The notes beneath the pieces are model-generated. The model worked only from the letters and a program-made list of their open reading frames with translations, had not been told where the DNA came from and ran no database searches. 64,000 nt of DNA from Tepidiphilus margaritifer DSM 15129. GTDB lineage: Bacteria > Pseudomonadota > Gammaproteobacteria > Burkholderiales > Rhodocyclaceae. Below, one piece after another: positions 26,418 through 35,749 of this stretch. How positions within the stretch are numbered: the first letter of the stretch is position 1; each line of letters opens with the position of its first letter. Position numbers and translations under genes: made by a program. The stretch spans positions 62,001-126,000 of the forward strand of contig NZ_AUDR01000014.1 in the NCBI RefSeq assembly GCF_000425565.1, given 5' to 3'.

Positions 26418-27178
26418 CGGCGAAACACTCCCCCGGGCTGAAGCAAGTCGACGCCGCACTCGAGGCCATCGAGCCAACCAAGGAACTGGCCGACGGCAGC
26501 GCCACGATAGACCGGCCCGTGCTGCGGCGCCAACAATTCGATCGACCGCTCGCCCAAGGTCTCACGCCACGCCTTGATGGCCCGATTGCTCGCCATGTAG
26601 CGGCGGTGGAACCCCTCGATGCACGGCAGGTGCGCTGCCAGATCATCAATGAAAGTCTGGGTCTCGGCGCTGCTCAGCTCAGAAGCACCCAAGTCGCCGG
26701 AGAAGAGAATCTTCGCCCGCGGATCATAGACCTGGAAATTCCCTTCCGAGTGCAGGAAGTGAGCCGGGATCAGATCGAGCACGGCGGAGGTGCCGAGATC
26801 GATCTGGGCTCCGGTATCGGGGATGGCGACGATACGATCGGTGTTCGGCAGACCGTAATGGGGGATGAAACGCGTCCACAGGCGGGAGATGAGCACGGTG
26901 GCGCGGGTGAGCTCGAGCCAGGAAGCCAAGCCACCGACGATGTCCGGATCCTGGTGCGACAGGACGATGTAGCGGATCTGTTCCGGTTCGCAGTAAGCGA
27001 GCATCGCCTCGAGCACGTCGGCCATCACGCCGAACCCTCCCGGGTCGAGCAGCACCCCGAAATCCTGATGCAGGATGAGGAACTGGTTGGAGTGGATGCC
27101 GCCCTCGTCGAGCTCTTCGCTTTCGTTGAGCAGCACGCACAGATGGGCATCGTCTCGATAGAGCTCTATGTTGTGCAT
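26414..27178 (-). CDS. Di-iron metallo-beta-lactamase-fold protein (ODP/flavodiiron core-like)
   Basis: 254 residues: only the metallo-beta-lactamase core of flavodiiron proteins, with no flavodoxin domain. Visible metal ligands are H75, D77, D79 (in SHQDPD), H143 (FLHSEGN), D162 (FSGDLG) and H220 (PQHGPVY). Compared with the classic HxExDH, E is replaced by D and the final H by I80, pointing to an oxygen-binding rather than oxygen-reducing protein. Treponema ODP, a stand-alone di-iron protein of this fold, senses oxygen for chemotaxis. Here the gene is coupled to a GGDEF-EAL gene and followed by two Aer-like chemoreceptors, so an oxygen or NO sensor role is a reasonable inference. Confidence 0.8.
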   Translation of the reverse strand: MHNIELYRDDAHLCVLLNESEELDEGGIHSNQFLILHQDFGVLLDPGGFGVMADVLEAMLAYCEPEQIRYIVLSHQDPDIVGGLASWLELTRATVLISRLWTRFIPHYGLPNTDRIVAIPDTGAQIDLGTSAVLDLIPAHFLHSEGNFQVYDPRAKILFSGDLGASELSSAETQTFIDDLAAHLPCIEGFHRRYMASNRAIKAWRETLGERSIELLAPQHGPVYRGAAVGQFLGWLDGLECGVDLLQPGGVFRR

Positions 27179-27324
27179 GAATTCGTCCGTCCTGGAAACA
27201 GGTCCCCCTTGATGAAGAAAAAGAATAACACCGACTCGCCAAGGGATAAACCCCGTCCGCGGTAGTGCCGGGCATGATGAGTCTCGGGTTAGAATGGAAA
27301 GGTGATTTTTCGTCCAAACTCGCG

Positions 27325-28119
27325 ATGCGCCCCTATCTCGACCTTCTGCGTCACATCCTCGAACACGGCACCCGCAAGGCGGACCGCACCGGCACGGGGA
27401 CCTTGTCGGTCTTCGGCTGGCAGATGCGCTTCGACCTGCGCGAAGGCTTTCCGCTGCTCACCACCAAGAAATTGCACGTCAAATCGATCATCTACGAATT
27501 GCTGTGGTTCTTGCGCGGCGACACCAACGTCGCTTACCTGCGTGAACACGGCGTAACGATCTGGGACGAGTGGGCCGACGAGCACGGCGAACTCGGCCCC
27601 GTCTACGGCAAACAGTGGCGGCGCTGGGAAGCGCCCGACGGGCGCACCATCGACCAGATCGCCCGCCTCGTCGAAGGGTTGAAGACCAATCCGGATTCGC
27701 GCCGGCATCTGGTCGTGGCCTGGAACCCTGCCGAGGTGGACCAGATGGCGCTGCCGCCGTGTCACGCGCTTTTTCAATTCTACGTCGCCGAAGGCAGGCT
27801 CTCCTGCCAGCTCTATCAACGCAGCGCCGACGTCTTTCTCGGCGTGCCGTTCAACATCGCCTCCTATGCGCTGCTCACCCTGATGGTGGCCCAGGTCTGC
27901 GGCTATGAGGCGCACGAGTTCATCTGGACGGGGGGCGATTGTCATCTCTACCTCAACCACCTCGAGCAGGCCCGGCTGCAGCTCGGCCGCGAGCCACGGC
28001 CTCTGCCCAAGATGAAGCTCAACCCGGAGGTGACCGATCTCTTCGCTTTCCGCTACGAAGATTTCACGCTGGAAGGCTACGATCCGCACCCCCACATTCC
28101 CGCTCCGGTGGCGGTATGA
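27325..28119 (+). CDS. thyA: Thymidylate synthase
   Basis: Converts dUMP and methylene-THF to dTMP and dihydrofolate. 264 residues, equal to E. coli ThyA. The catalytic cysteine is C146 in [13 protein letters not shown], and folate/dUMP-binding segments [17 protein letters not shown] and [11 protein letters not shown] are intact. The frame is open to 27265, but the ATG at 27325 gives the standard [12 protein letters not shown] start. It is coupled to folA by ATGA, so the dihydrofolate it produces is recycled by the next gene's product. It diverges from the di-iron protein gene across 146 bp. Confidence 0.97.
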   Translation: MRPYLDLLRHILEHGTRKADRTGTGTLSVFGWQMRFDLREGFPLLTTKKLHVKSIIYELLWFLRGDTNVAYLREHGVTIWDEWADEHGELGPVYGKQWRRWEAPDGRTIDQIARLVEGLKTNPDSRRHLVVAWNPAEVDQMALPPCHALFQFYVAEGRLSCQLYQRSADVFLGVPFNIASYALLTLMVAQVCGYEAHEFIWTGGDCHLYLNHLEQARLQLGREPRPLPKMKLNPEVTDLFAFRYEDFTLEGYDPHPHIPAPVAV

Positions 28120-28613
28120 GCGAGTGGGTGATCGTCGCGGCCGTGGCGCGAAACGGCGTGATCGGTCGCGGCGGGGCGCTGCCGTGGCGGCTGAAATCCG
28201 ACTTGCGGCACTTCCGCCGGCTCACCACCGGGCACGCGGTGCTCATGGGGCGCAAGACCTGGGAATCGCTCGGTCGCCCTCTGCCCGATCGCCGCAACGT
28301 GGTGGTGAGCCGCGATCCCTCTTTCACGGCCCCCGGCGCCGAGGTCTATCCTTCGCTGGACGCCGCGCGCGTGGCGCTCGCCGATGAGCCGGTCGTCTTC
28401 GTGATCGGCGGAGCGCAGCTCTATCGCCAGACCCTGCCCTTTGCCGATCGCCTGGTGATCACGGAAGTGGACGCCGAGCCTCAAGGGGATGCGTTCTTCC
28501 CCGAATGGGATCGGAGCCGCTTTCTCGAAGCCGGCCGTCAGGCATTACCCGCTGAAGAAAGCGACGAGTATCCGGCCGTGGTGGTCACGTACATCCGTCG
28601 ACCGCAGCCTTGA
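28116..28613 (+). CDS. folA: Dihydrofolate reductase
   Basis: NADPH-dependent reductase that regenerates tetrahydrofolate, target of trimethoprim. 165 residues. Family hallmarks are [20 protein letters not shown] at the start, the MGRKTWES segment binding NADPH, and [19 protein letters not shown]. The ATG overlaps the thyA stop (ATGA); the frame extending upstream to 27939 lies inside thyA and is ignored. The classical thyA-folA order is kept. It ends 42 bp before the convergent decarboxylase gene. Confidence 0.96.
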   Translation: MSEWVIVAAVARNGVIGRGGALPWRLKSDLRHFRRLTTGHAVLMGRKTWESLGRPLPDRRNVVVSRDPSFTAPGAEVYPSLDAARVALADEPVVFVIGGAQLYRQTLPFADRLVITEVDAEPQGDAFFPEWDRSRFLEAGRQALPAEESDEYPAVVVTYIRRPQP

Positions 28614-28655
28614 CGCCAAGCGCGCTGGCCTGCAGGGGCAAGGGAGCTGGCGCCG

Positions 28656-30890
28656 CTACGAACGCACGCAGTCGACATGATAGTTCCCTTCAGAGTCCTT
28701 GACCAGACCATGGATATCGGTCTCGAAACCGGGAAAGCGTCGGTTGAAGTCGCGGGCGAACTGGAGATAGCGCACGATGGTGGCGTTGAAACGTTCGCCG
28801 GGAATCAGCAATGGGATGCCTGGAGGATAGGGAGTGACAAGCATGGCGGTGATTCGGCCTTCGAGCCCGTCGATGGGGACACGGTCGATCTTGCGGTGCG
28901 CCATCATGGCGAAGGCATCGGACGGACGCATCGCCGGCACCATCTCGGAAGTGTACATCTCGGTGGTGAGTCGCGCGACGTCGTGCGCCTTGTAGAAGGC
29001 GTGGATGCGCTGGCACAGATCGCGCAGACCCCAGTCCTCGTACTGCGGGTGTTTGGCGACGAATTCGGGCATCACCCGCCACAGCTTGCGGTTCTCGTCG
29101 TAATCGTCCTTGAACTGCTGCAGCTCGGTGACCATGGTGTTCCACCGGCCCTTGGTGATGCCGATGGTAAACATGATGAAGAAGGAATAAAGCCCCGTCT
29201 TCTCGACCACGATGCCGTGCTCGGCGAGATAGCGCGTCACCACCCCCGCCGGGATGCCCCATTCGTCGAATTCGCCTTCGACGTCCAGCCCGGGGGTGAT
29301 GATGGTGGCCTTGATCGGGTCGAGGATGTTGAATCCTTCGGCCACGGCGCCGAAGCCGTGCCAGCGGTCGTTGGGACGCAGCAACCAGTCTTCGCGCCGA
29401 CCGATGCCCTCCTCGGCGAGGTAATCCGGCCCCCAGACCTTGAACCACCAATCTCCGAGTTCGGCTTCCACGTCGCGCATGGCGCGGCGGAATTCCGCCG
29501 CCTCCATGAGGGATTCCTCGACGAGCGCCGTGCCGCCGGGCGGTTCCATCATGGCGGCGGCGATGTCGCACGAGGCGATGATGGCGTACTGGGGCGAGGT
29601 GGAGGTGTGCATGAGGTAGGATTCGTTGAACACGTCGCGGTCGAGCTTGCGCGTGCGCGACTCCTGCACCAGGATCTGCGAGGCTTGGGACAAACCCGCG
29701 AGCAGCTTGTGCGTCGATTGAGTGGAAAAGATGAGCGAGTGCTCGCAACGCGGGCGATCCTCGCCGATGGCGTGATAGTCGCCGTAGAAATCGTGGAAGG
29801 CGGCGTGCGGCAGCCAGGCCTCGTCGAAGTGCAGCGTGTCGATGTAGCCGTCGAGCTTTTGCTTGATGGTCTCGACGTTGTAGGCGATGCCGTCGTAGGT
29901 CGATTGCGTGATCGTCAGGATGCGCGGCGTGCGGCTGTTGGCCTGGTCGATGAAGGGGTGCGCGTCGATCTTGGCCTGGATCGAAGCCGGTTCGAACTCC
30001 TCGAGCGGAATCGGACCGATGATGCCGTAGTGGTTGCGCGTGGGCGGCAGGAAGACGGGAATGGCCCCCGTCATGATGATGGCGTGGAGGATCGACTTGT
30101 GGCAGTTGCGGTCGACCACCACGATGTCGTTGGGCGCCACCGTGGAGTGCCACACCATCTTGTTCGAGGTGGAAGTGCCGTTGGTGACGAAATAGAGATG
30201 GTCGCAGTGGAAGATACGCGCGGCGTTGCGCTCGGAAGCGGCCACCGGCCCGGTGTGGTCCAAGAGTTGCCCGAGCTCCTCGACCGCGTTGCACACGTCG
30301 GCGCGCAACAGGTTCTCGCCGAAGAACTGGTGGAACATCTGCCCGACGGGGCTCTTCAAGAAGGCCACGCCCCCCGAATGCCCCGGGCAGTGCCAGGAGT
30401 AGGAGCCGTCGGCGGCGTAGTGCGTGAGCGCGCGGAAGAAGGGAGGCGGGAGGCTGTCGAGGTAGTTGCGCGCCTCGCGCACGACGTAGCGCGCGATGAA
30501 CTCGGGCGTGTCCTCGAACATGTGAATGAACCCGTGCATCTCGCGCAGCACGTCGTTGGGAATGTGACGGCTGGTGCGCGTCTCGCCATAGAGAAAGAGG
30601 GGAATGTCGTGGTTGCGAAAGCGCACGGCACGCACGAAACTGCGCAGCTTGGCGATGGCGCGGGCGGCGTCTTCCGGCGCCTGGAATTCCTCGTCGTCGA
30701 TCGAGAGCAGGAACGCCGAGGCGCGGCTCTGCTGCTGGGCGAACGAGGAGAAATCGGCGATGCTGGTCACACCCAGCACTTCCATGCCTTCGGCCTCGAT
30801 CGCCTTGGCGAGCACCCGGATGCCCAGGCCGCTCGCGTTCTCAGAGCGGAAATCTTCGTCGATGATGACGATGGGGAAATGAAACCGCAT
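28656..30890 (-). CDS. PLP-dependent Orn/Lys/Arg decarboxylase
   Basis: 744-residue fold-type I, group III decarboxylase. An N-terminal receiver-like wing (about 1-130) precedes the PLP domain; the PLP lysine is K395 in STQSTHKLLAG, and the cofactor-binding HFDEAWLPHA is upstream. A C-terminal domain completes the length of E. coli AdiA (755) and exceeds that of SpeC/LdcC (711-713). Substrate (arginine, lysine or ornithine) cannot be decided from motifs; length slightly favours the AdiA-type arginine enzyme. No antiporter gene (adiC, cadB or potE) is adjacent, so a polyamine-biosynthetic role is as likely as acid resistance. The ATG at 30890 is used; ten extra residues upstream look non-conserved. 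Confidence 0.9.
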   Translation of the reverse strand: MRFHFPIVIIDEDFRSENASGLGIRVLAKAIEAEGMEVLGVTSIADFSSFAQQQSRASAFLLSIDDEEFQAPEDAARAIAKLRSFVRAVRFRNHDIPLFLYGETRTSRHIPNDVLREMHGFIHMFEDTPEFIARYVVREARNYLDSLPPPFFRALTHYAADGSYSWHCPGHSGGVAFLKSPVGQMFHQFFGENLLRADVCNAVEELGQLLDHTGPVAASERNAARIFHCDHLYFVTNGTSTSNKMVWHSTVAPNDIVVVDRNCHKSILHAIIMTGAIPVFLPPTRNHYGIIGPIPLEEFEPASIQAKIDAHPFIDQANSRTPRILTITQSTYDGIAYNVETIKQKLDGYIDTLHFDEAWLPHAAFHDFYGDYHAIGEDRPRCEHSLIFSTQSTHKLLAGLSQASQILVQESRTRKLDRDVFNESYLMHTSTSPQYAIIASCDIAAAMMEPPGGTALVEESLMEAAEFRRAMRDVEAELGDWWFKVWGPDYLAEEGIGRREDWLLRPNDRWHGFGAVAEGFNILDPIKATIITPGLDVEGEFDEWGIPAGVVTRYLAEHGIVVEKTGLYSFFIMFTIGITKGRWNTMVTELQQFKDDYDENRKLWRVMPEFVAKHPQYEDWGLRDLCQRIHAFYKAHDVARLTTEMYTSEMVPAMRPSDAFAMMAHRKIDRVPIDGLEGRITAMLVTPYPPGIPLLIPGERFNATIVRYLQFARDFNRRFPGFETDIHGLVKDSEGNYHVDCVRS

Positions 30891-30946
30891 GGGGCTTGCC
30901 CTCGCAGTAAAAGACGACACAGGATGGGGAGCGACGGTACGACGAT

Positions 30947-31513
30947 TCAGAGGCGCGGCAGCGTCACACCGCGCTGGCCGAGGTACTTGCCGCCGCGGTC
31001 GCGGTAGGAGGTTTCACAGACTTCGTCGGACTCGAAGAAGATCATCTGCGCCACACCCTCGTTGGCGTAGATCTTGGCCGGAAGCGGCGTGGTATTGGAA
31101 AATTCCAGCGTCACGTAGCCTTCCCATTCGGGCTCGAGCGGCGTGACATTGACGATGATACCGCAGCGCGCGTAAGTGCTCTTGCCCAGGCAGACGGTGA
31201 GGACGTTCCTCGGGATGCGGAAGTATTCCACCGTGCGGGCGAGCGCGAAGGAATTGGGCGGGATGATGCAGACTTCGCCCTTGAAATCGACGAAACTGCG
31301 CTCGTCGAAGGCTTTGGGATCGACGATGGTGGAATTGATGTTGGTGAAGATCTTGAATTCGTCGGCGCAGCGCACGTCGTAGCCGTAGCTCGAGGTGCCG
31401 TAGGAGACGATCTTGCCGCGCTCGGTCTGGCGCACGAGCTCGGGCGCAAAAGGTTCGATCATGCCGTGCTCTTGCGCCATGCGCCGTATCCAGCGATCCG
31501 ATTTGATGCTCAT
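30947..31513 (-). CDS. dcd: dCTP deaminase
   Basis: Deaminates dCTP to dUTP, the main bacterial route to dUMP for thymidylate synthase. 188 residues, close to the usual 188-193. Family motifs are [55 protein letters not shown] and the trimer-core [12 protein letters not shown]. The ATG at 31513 gives the standard [13 protein letters not shown] start; the open frame to 31855 lies within apbC. It follows apbC by 85 bp and precedes the decarboxylase by 56 bp, all on the minus strand. It works in the same nucleotide pathway as the nearby thyA. Confidence 0.95.
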   Translation of the reverse strand: MSIKSDRWIRRMAQEHGMIEPFAPELVRQTERGKIVSYGTSSYGYDVRCADEFKIFTNINSTIVDPKAFDERSFVDFKGEVCIIPPNSFALARTVEYFRIPRNVLTVCLGKSTYARCGIIVNVTPLEPEWEGYVTLEFSNTTPLPAKIYANEGVAQMIFFESDEVCETSYRDRGGKYLGQRGVTLPRL

Positions 31514-31598
31514 CGTACTCCCGTTCGTGGCCTTGGTCGAAAACGGCGCGGCCGGTAACCCTGCGCGCCTGGAATTGCCGCGAAGTGTACGCCAAAAC

Positions 31599-32687
31599 TC
31601 AGCGGTTTTGCACCACGACGGTAGGGAATTTGTGGCTGAGATCGCGCGGCGAACGCGCAAGCGCCAGCGCCACGCGGCGGGCGATGTCGCGGTAACGCCC
31701 GGCGAGGGGCCCTTCGGGCTCGGCCACGACGGTGGGCGTTCCCGAATCGGTTTCCTCACGGATGCGGATGTCGAGCGGCAACGCCCCCAGGAATGGCAAA
31801 CCGTATTCCTGGGCCATCCGTTCGCCGCCGCCGCTGCCGAAGATGGGCTCGGCATGACCGCAGTTCGAGCAGACGTGGATGCTCATGTTCTCGACGAGCC
31901 CGAGGACGGGGACATTGACCTTCTGGAACATCTTCACCGCCTTGCGCGCGTCGAGCAGCGCGATGTCCTGTGGCGTGGTAACGATGAGCGCACCGGTGAG
32001 CGGCGCCTTCTGCGACAGGGTGAGCTGGATGTCGCCCGTGCCCGGCGGCAGGTCGACGACGAGATAATCGAGTTCGTGCCAGTTCGTCTGGGTGAGGAGC
32101 TGCAGCAGCGCCTGGGAGGCCATGGGCCCGCGCCAGATCATGGGCGTTTCGGGATCGACGAGAAAACCGATGGAATTGACCTGCAGGCCGTGCGCGCGTA
32201 GCGGCTCCATGCTCTTGCCGTCGGTCGATTCGGGGGGTTGATGCCCCAGACCCAGCATCTGGGGAATCGAGGGGCCATAGATGTCGGCATCGAGCACGCC
32301 CACGCGCGCGCCTTCGGCGGCGAGCGCCAAGGCGAGGTTCACCGCGGTGGTGCTCTTGCCCACGCCGCCCTTGCCGGAAGCCACCGCGATCACGTTGGCC
32401 ACCCCGGGCAGGGGCTGCGTGCCGGGCGGGATCTTGTGGATCTCGATGCGGGAGAGAAGCTCGACCTGCACCGATGCCACGCCGGACAGCCGGGCGAGCG
32501 CCTGCGTCACCGCCTCACGCACGGCCTCCCCCAGCGTCGCCACCGGATAATCCAGGGCGAGACGCACGCGCACCGTCCCTCCTTCGACCTCGAGCCCGAC
32601 GATCGTCCGTTTACCCAGGGGCGTACCGAGGTTGGGATCGGGAATCGCGGCCAGCGTGTCGCGAAGTGTATCGGCAGAGAGGCTCAT
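31599..32687 (-). CDS. apbC: Mrp/ApbC iron-sulfur cluster carrier ATPase
   Basis: P-loop NTPase of the Mrp/NBP35 family that carries and transfers Fe-S clusters. 362 residues: an N-terminal MIP18/DUF59 domain (about 4-80), then the ParA-like domain with deviant Walker [10 protein letters not shown] (105-113), the DADIYGPS switch motif and the bridging cysteine pair VCSNCG near residue 275 that binds the cluster between monomers. All key residues are present. The order apbC-dcd is common in betaproteobacteria. It diverges from the squalene-synthase-like gene with 110 bp between start codons. Confidence 0.95.
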   Translation of the reverse strand: MSLSADTLRDTLAAIPDPNLGTPLGKRTIVGLEVEGGTVRVRLALDYPVATLGEAVREAVTQALARLSGVASVQVELLSRIEIHKIPPGTQPLPGVANVIAVASGKGGVGKSTTAVNLALALAAEGARVGVLDADIYGPSIPQMLGLGHQPPESTDGKSMEPLRAHGLQVNSIGFLVDPETPMIWRGPMASQALLQLLTQTNWHELDYLVVDLPPGTGDIQLTLSQKAPLTGALIVTTPQDIALLDARKAVKMFQKVNVPVLGLVENMSIHVCSNCGHAEPIFGSGGGERMAQEYGLPFLGALPLDIRIREETDSGTPTVVAEPEGPLAGRYRDIARRVALALARSPRDLSHKFPTVVVQNR

Positions 32688-32797
32688 TGCAAGACTCCGT
32701 CAGGGGTTCGGGTATCATTGAAAGCACTTTTCCCCCGATCTTACTGCAAAGCATCGAGCGGCAAACCCGCCGCCCTTCAGGGTTTCCAGGTTTCAGG

Positions 32798-33643
32798 ATG
32801 ATCCCAGACATCGAGCATTGCCGAGAACGCCTCGCCCGGCGCCCTAACGCCCGCTACTACAGCTTGCTGCTTTTGCGGGGCCCGCGGCAGGAGGCGCTCT
32901 TCGTGCTCTACGCCCTCATCGACGCGCTCGAAGACGTCGTGCGTTCCTGCCGAGAACCCGAAGTGACGCTCACGACCCTTTCCTGGTGGGCGAACGAGGT
33001 CGAAGCCGCGTTCGACGGCGAACCGACCCATCCCATCACGCGAGCCTTGCGCCTCGTGCTGGCGGACATCCCTTGGGAACGGGCATTCTTCGACGAGCTG
33101 GTGCTCGCCGCACGGCTGAGGGCGACGACGATGCGCTGCGCCTCGAGCGCCGATCTGCAGCAACTGACCTATCGTCTGGGGGCGGTGCCGGCGCTGCTCA
33201 CGGTGCGCGCCTTGGGCGGCATGGAGCGCGAGGCGCAACAGGCGGCCCAGGAATTGGGCATGGGACTGGCGCTTGCCGAACTCCTGCTCGGTGTCGGGGC
33301 AGACGCGCGCGCCGGCCGCATTCTGGTGCCGGTAGAGCAACTGCAGCGCCACGACGTGCCCGCGGCGCAGGTCCTCGAGGGGCGCTGGAGCGAAGCCTTC
33401 GCGGCGCTGATGCGGGCCCAGGCCGAGCGGGTACGGCACCACTTCCGGGCCGCCGACGAAACTGTTTCGCCAGCAATGTGCGAGGCGCTGCGCCCCTTGA
33501 TGGCACGGCGTACGGTGACCGAAGCCTTGCTCGCCGAAGCCGAGACCCTCGACTATCGGCTGCTCGACCGTCGCCTCGAATTGCCTCCTCTGCGGCAGCT
33601 GTGGCTGACGTGGCGCGGCTGGCGGAGGAAACCCGGCCGATGA
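32798..33643 (+). CDS. Squalene/phytoene synthase-fold protein with degenerate active site
   Basis: 281 residues, similar along its length to HpnD-type trans-prenyl transferases: NARYYSLLLLRGPRQEALFVLYAL, LSWWANEVEAAF, EPTHPITRAL and the C-terminal LPPLRQLWLTWRGW. However, both aspartate-rich metal motifs are lost. The first, normally DDVVD, reads EDVVR, and the second, normally RDVGEDARRGRI, reads LGVGADARAGRI. Diphosphate-Mg binding and head-to-head condensation therefore seem unlikely. Such catalytically dead members exist: the complex I assembly factor NDUFAF6 has this fold. The gene is coupled by ATGA to an HpnE-like oxidoreductase. The frame extending upstream to 32474 overlaps apbC and is rejected. 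Function unknown. Confidence 0.8.
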   Translation: MIPDIEHCRERLARRPNARYYSLLLLRGPRQEALFVLYALIDALEDVVRSCREPEVTLTTLSWWANEVEAAFDGEPTHPITRALRLVLADIPWERAFFDELVLAARLRATTMRCASSADLQQLTYRLGAVPALLTVRALGGMEREAQQAAQELGMGLALAELLLGVGADARAGRILVPVEQLQRHDVPAAQVLEGRWSEAFAALMRAQAERVRHHFRAADETVSPAMCEALRPLMARRTVTEALLAEAETLDYRLLDRRLELPPLRQLWLTWRGWRRKPGR

Positions 33644-34812
33644 GGGTGGCGATCGTCGGCGCTGGGGTGGCGGGGTTGGTCTGCGCCCTGCGGCTGGCGG
33701 AAGCCGGAGCCAAGGTGGCGGTGTTCGAGCGCGCGCCGAGGCTGGGCGCGGGAATTTCCTTCCTGAGTGCGGAAATTTTGCCCCTGTGGGGGGCGAGCCC
33801 CCATCTCTTTGCCTGCGCCCGCCGGCTGGGCCTGTCGCCGCGCCACCTGAAAACGTCAACGCCGAGATGGACGGTGGTGGGTGCAGGGACGATCAGCCTG
33901 CGCACGCGCTGGAGCGGGTTGGACGTAGAGGTCGAGCCGGAGGGGACGCTCTCCGGCAGGGAACGGCGCGCGGCCAACCGCGCCCTGCGGCGGTTGCTGC
34001 GCGCCGGCCGGCACGGCGCAAGCGCCCTGCCCGACGTGCCACTCGCCAAGGCGGCAGTGCCTTGGGGCGGCGAGGAGGTACTTCGCCTCTTGTGGCGCCC
34101 ATTGTGCCGTCTGTTGTGCCTCACCGCGGCCGAAGCAACCCCTTTACCCCATTTCGCTCGCCTTCTCGCCGCTGCGCTGGGCGCACGGGCCCAACGCCAA
34201 TGGATCCAGTTACCCGATTCCTTCGTCGAGTGGCTGGCCGTACCGCTTGCCCGCGCGCTGGGGCGACGTGGCGGCGAAGTGACGATCGCCGCACCGGTGC
34301 ACACCCTGGAACCCCACGACGGTGGATGGCGCCTGCCTCAGGCCGACGTCCGCCGTTTCGATCACGTCGTCCTCACGGTTTCCCCTTGGGATGCGGCCCC
34401 CTTGCTCCAAGGGATCCCCGGGCTCGAAGCGCTACGCACCCAACTCGCGAACTGGCCGCGAACCCCTCTCTGGAGCACGACTTTCCCCGGCTCCGCGCAC
34501 GAATGGCGTTTCGCCTCCGAGGCTGATGCCTGGGAAGCGCCGGGCGGAGGAGGCCATACGGCATGGGTCTGTCTCACTCCGCCCGGGCCGGAGCGGCCCA
34601 TCCCGTCGGGTGAAGCAGCGCTCGCGACAACATGGCGCGACGATTGCTTTCCTCTACCGGCAGCCTCTCCCCTGCCCCTGAGCCCTTTCCCCGGCCTTTG
34701 GCTCGCGGGCGGCTGGCTGGCGCCCGAACCGACTCTGCCAGGTGCGGAATCATCGGCGGCCAGCGGCTGGCGCACGGCCGGAGCGATCCTGCGCTCGGTC
34801 GCGACGAGATAG
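33640..34812 (+). CDS. HpnE-like FAD-dependent amine-oxidase-fold protein
   Basis: 390 residues. The N-terminal FAD-binding Rossmann motif VAIVGAGVAGLVCALRLAEAG runs to the acidic E of VFE, and the C-terminal FAD motif GLWLAGGWLAPEPTLPGAES matches HpnE (hydroxysqualene dehydroxylase) and phytoene desaturase relatives. The central LLWRPLCRLLCLTAAEATP also fits HpnE. HpnC, HpnD and HpnE together make squalene from farnesyl diphosphate; no HpnC is here and the neighbouring HpnD homologue looks inactive, so a squalene product is doubtful from this locus alone. Starts at 33640 by ATGA overlap. DMT transporter gene follows after 28 bp. Confidence 0.8.
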   Translation: MRVAIVGAGVAGLVCALRLAEAGAKVAVFERAPRLGAGISFLSAEILPLWGASPHLFACARRLGLSPRHLKTSTPRWTVVGAGTISLRTRWSGLDVEVEPEGTLSGRERRAANRALRRLLRAGRHGASALPDVPLAKAAVPWGGEEVLRLLWRPLCRLLCLTAAEATPLPHFARLLAAALGARAQRQWIQLPDSFVEWLAVPLARALGRRGGEVTIAAPVHTLEPHDGGWRLPQADVRRFDHVVLTVSPWDAAPLLQGIPGLEALRTQLANWPRTPLWSTTFPGSAHEWRFASEADAWEAPGGGGHTAWVCLTPPGPERPIPSGEAALATTWRDDCFPLPAASPLPLSPFPGLWLAGGWLAPEPTLPGAESSAASGWRTAGAILRSVATR

Positions 34813-34840
34813 AATCAGGCTTTTGGTTCTGAGCCGCACC

Positions 34841-35749
34841 ATGCCGCGTTTCTCCCGCGACCACCTCCTGCTCCTGCTCGTCGCTGCCATCTGGGGCAGC
34901 ACCTTCGTCGCGCAGCGCCAGGCGATGGCAACGATGGAGCCCTTCGCCTTCAACGCCGCCCGTTTCGCCTTGGCGTCGGTGGCTCTGCTGCCGCTGTGGT
35001 GGGTCCTGGAGCGACGTCATCGGCAAGTTTCCCTGAAGCGATGGCTGCGCGCCTCGCTCGTGACGGGAACCCTCCTTTTCCTGGGCTTTTCTTTCCAGCA
35101 GATCGGCCTGACCGAGACGACCGCCGCCAATGCCGCCTTCATTACCGCGAGCTACATCGTCTTCGTGCCCCTGCTCGGCTGGCTGCGCGGCGTGCGCCCG
35201 CCGGTTTCTTTCTGGCCCGGCCTGGTCGCTTGCGTCGCCGGTCTCTACCTGCTGTCGGTGGAAGGCGATCTGGAAATCCATCGCGGCGACCTCTTCGAGC
35301 TCATCGGTGCGCTCTTCTGGTCGGCGCACGTGATCGCCCTGAGCCATTACGGACGGCACTTGCCGACCGTCGGATTCTCCGCCGGCCAGTTCGCCGTGGC
35401 CGCCGTGTTCTCGGGCCTGTGTGCCCTCCTGTGGGAACATCCGAGCCTGGAATCGCTCGCTCGCACCTGCATACCCTTGCTGTGGGCGGGATTGCTCTCG
35501 AGTGCCGTGGCCTTTACCTTACAAATCCAAGCGATGCGCACGGTGCGGCCCATGCACGCCGTGCTGATCCTCTCGCTCGAGAGCGTCTTCGCCGCGCTGG
35601 CGGGCGCCCTGTGCTTGGAGGAGACGATGACCCCGCGCCAATGGCTGGGAGCCACGGTGGTCTTGGCCGGCATCCTCTGGGCCCAGACGAGGGAGCAGAG
35701 CCGGGAATCGTTGGCACTCGCGCGCGCCGAAGCGCGTACCCCTCACTGA
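34841..35749 (+). CDS. EamA/DMT-family transporter
   Basis: 302-residue inner-membrane permease of the drug/metabolite transporter superfamily with about ten membrane segments in two EamA repeats (roughly 10-145 and 150-290). The first repeat starts LLLLLVAAIWGSTFVAQRQAM, a typical opening, and the second repeat carries LSLESVFAALAGALCLEE near the end. Members export amino acids, nucleosides or metabolites; the substrate is not predictable. The ATG at 34841 gives the standard start; longer frames lie within the previous gene. Its end overlaps the convergent ybbA stop by 7 bp. Confidence 0.88.
   Translation: MPRFSRDHLLLLLVAAIWGSTFVAQRQAMATMEPFAFNAARFALASVALLPLWWVLERRHRQVSLKRWLRASLVTGTLLFLGFSFQQIGLTETTAANAAFITASYIVFVPLLGWLRGVRPPVSFWPGLVACVAGLYLLSVEGDLEIHRGDLFELIGALFWSAHVIALSHYGRHLPTVGFSAGQFAVAAVFSGLCALLWEHPSLESLARTCIPLLWAGLLSSAVAFTLQIQAMRTVRPMHAVLILSLESVFAALAGALCLEETMTPRQWLGATVVLAGILWAQTREQSRESLALARAEARTPH

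Noticed and set aside
30947-31855. 302-codon frame extending dcd into apbC
   Set aside because: The standard Dcd start MSIKSDRW lies at 31513; upstream residues are an off-frame reading of apbC.
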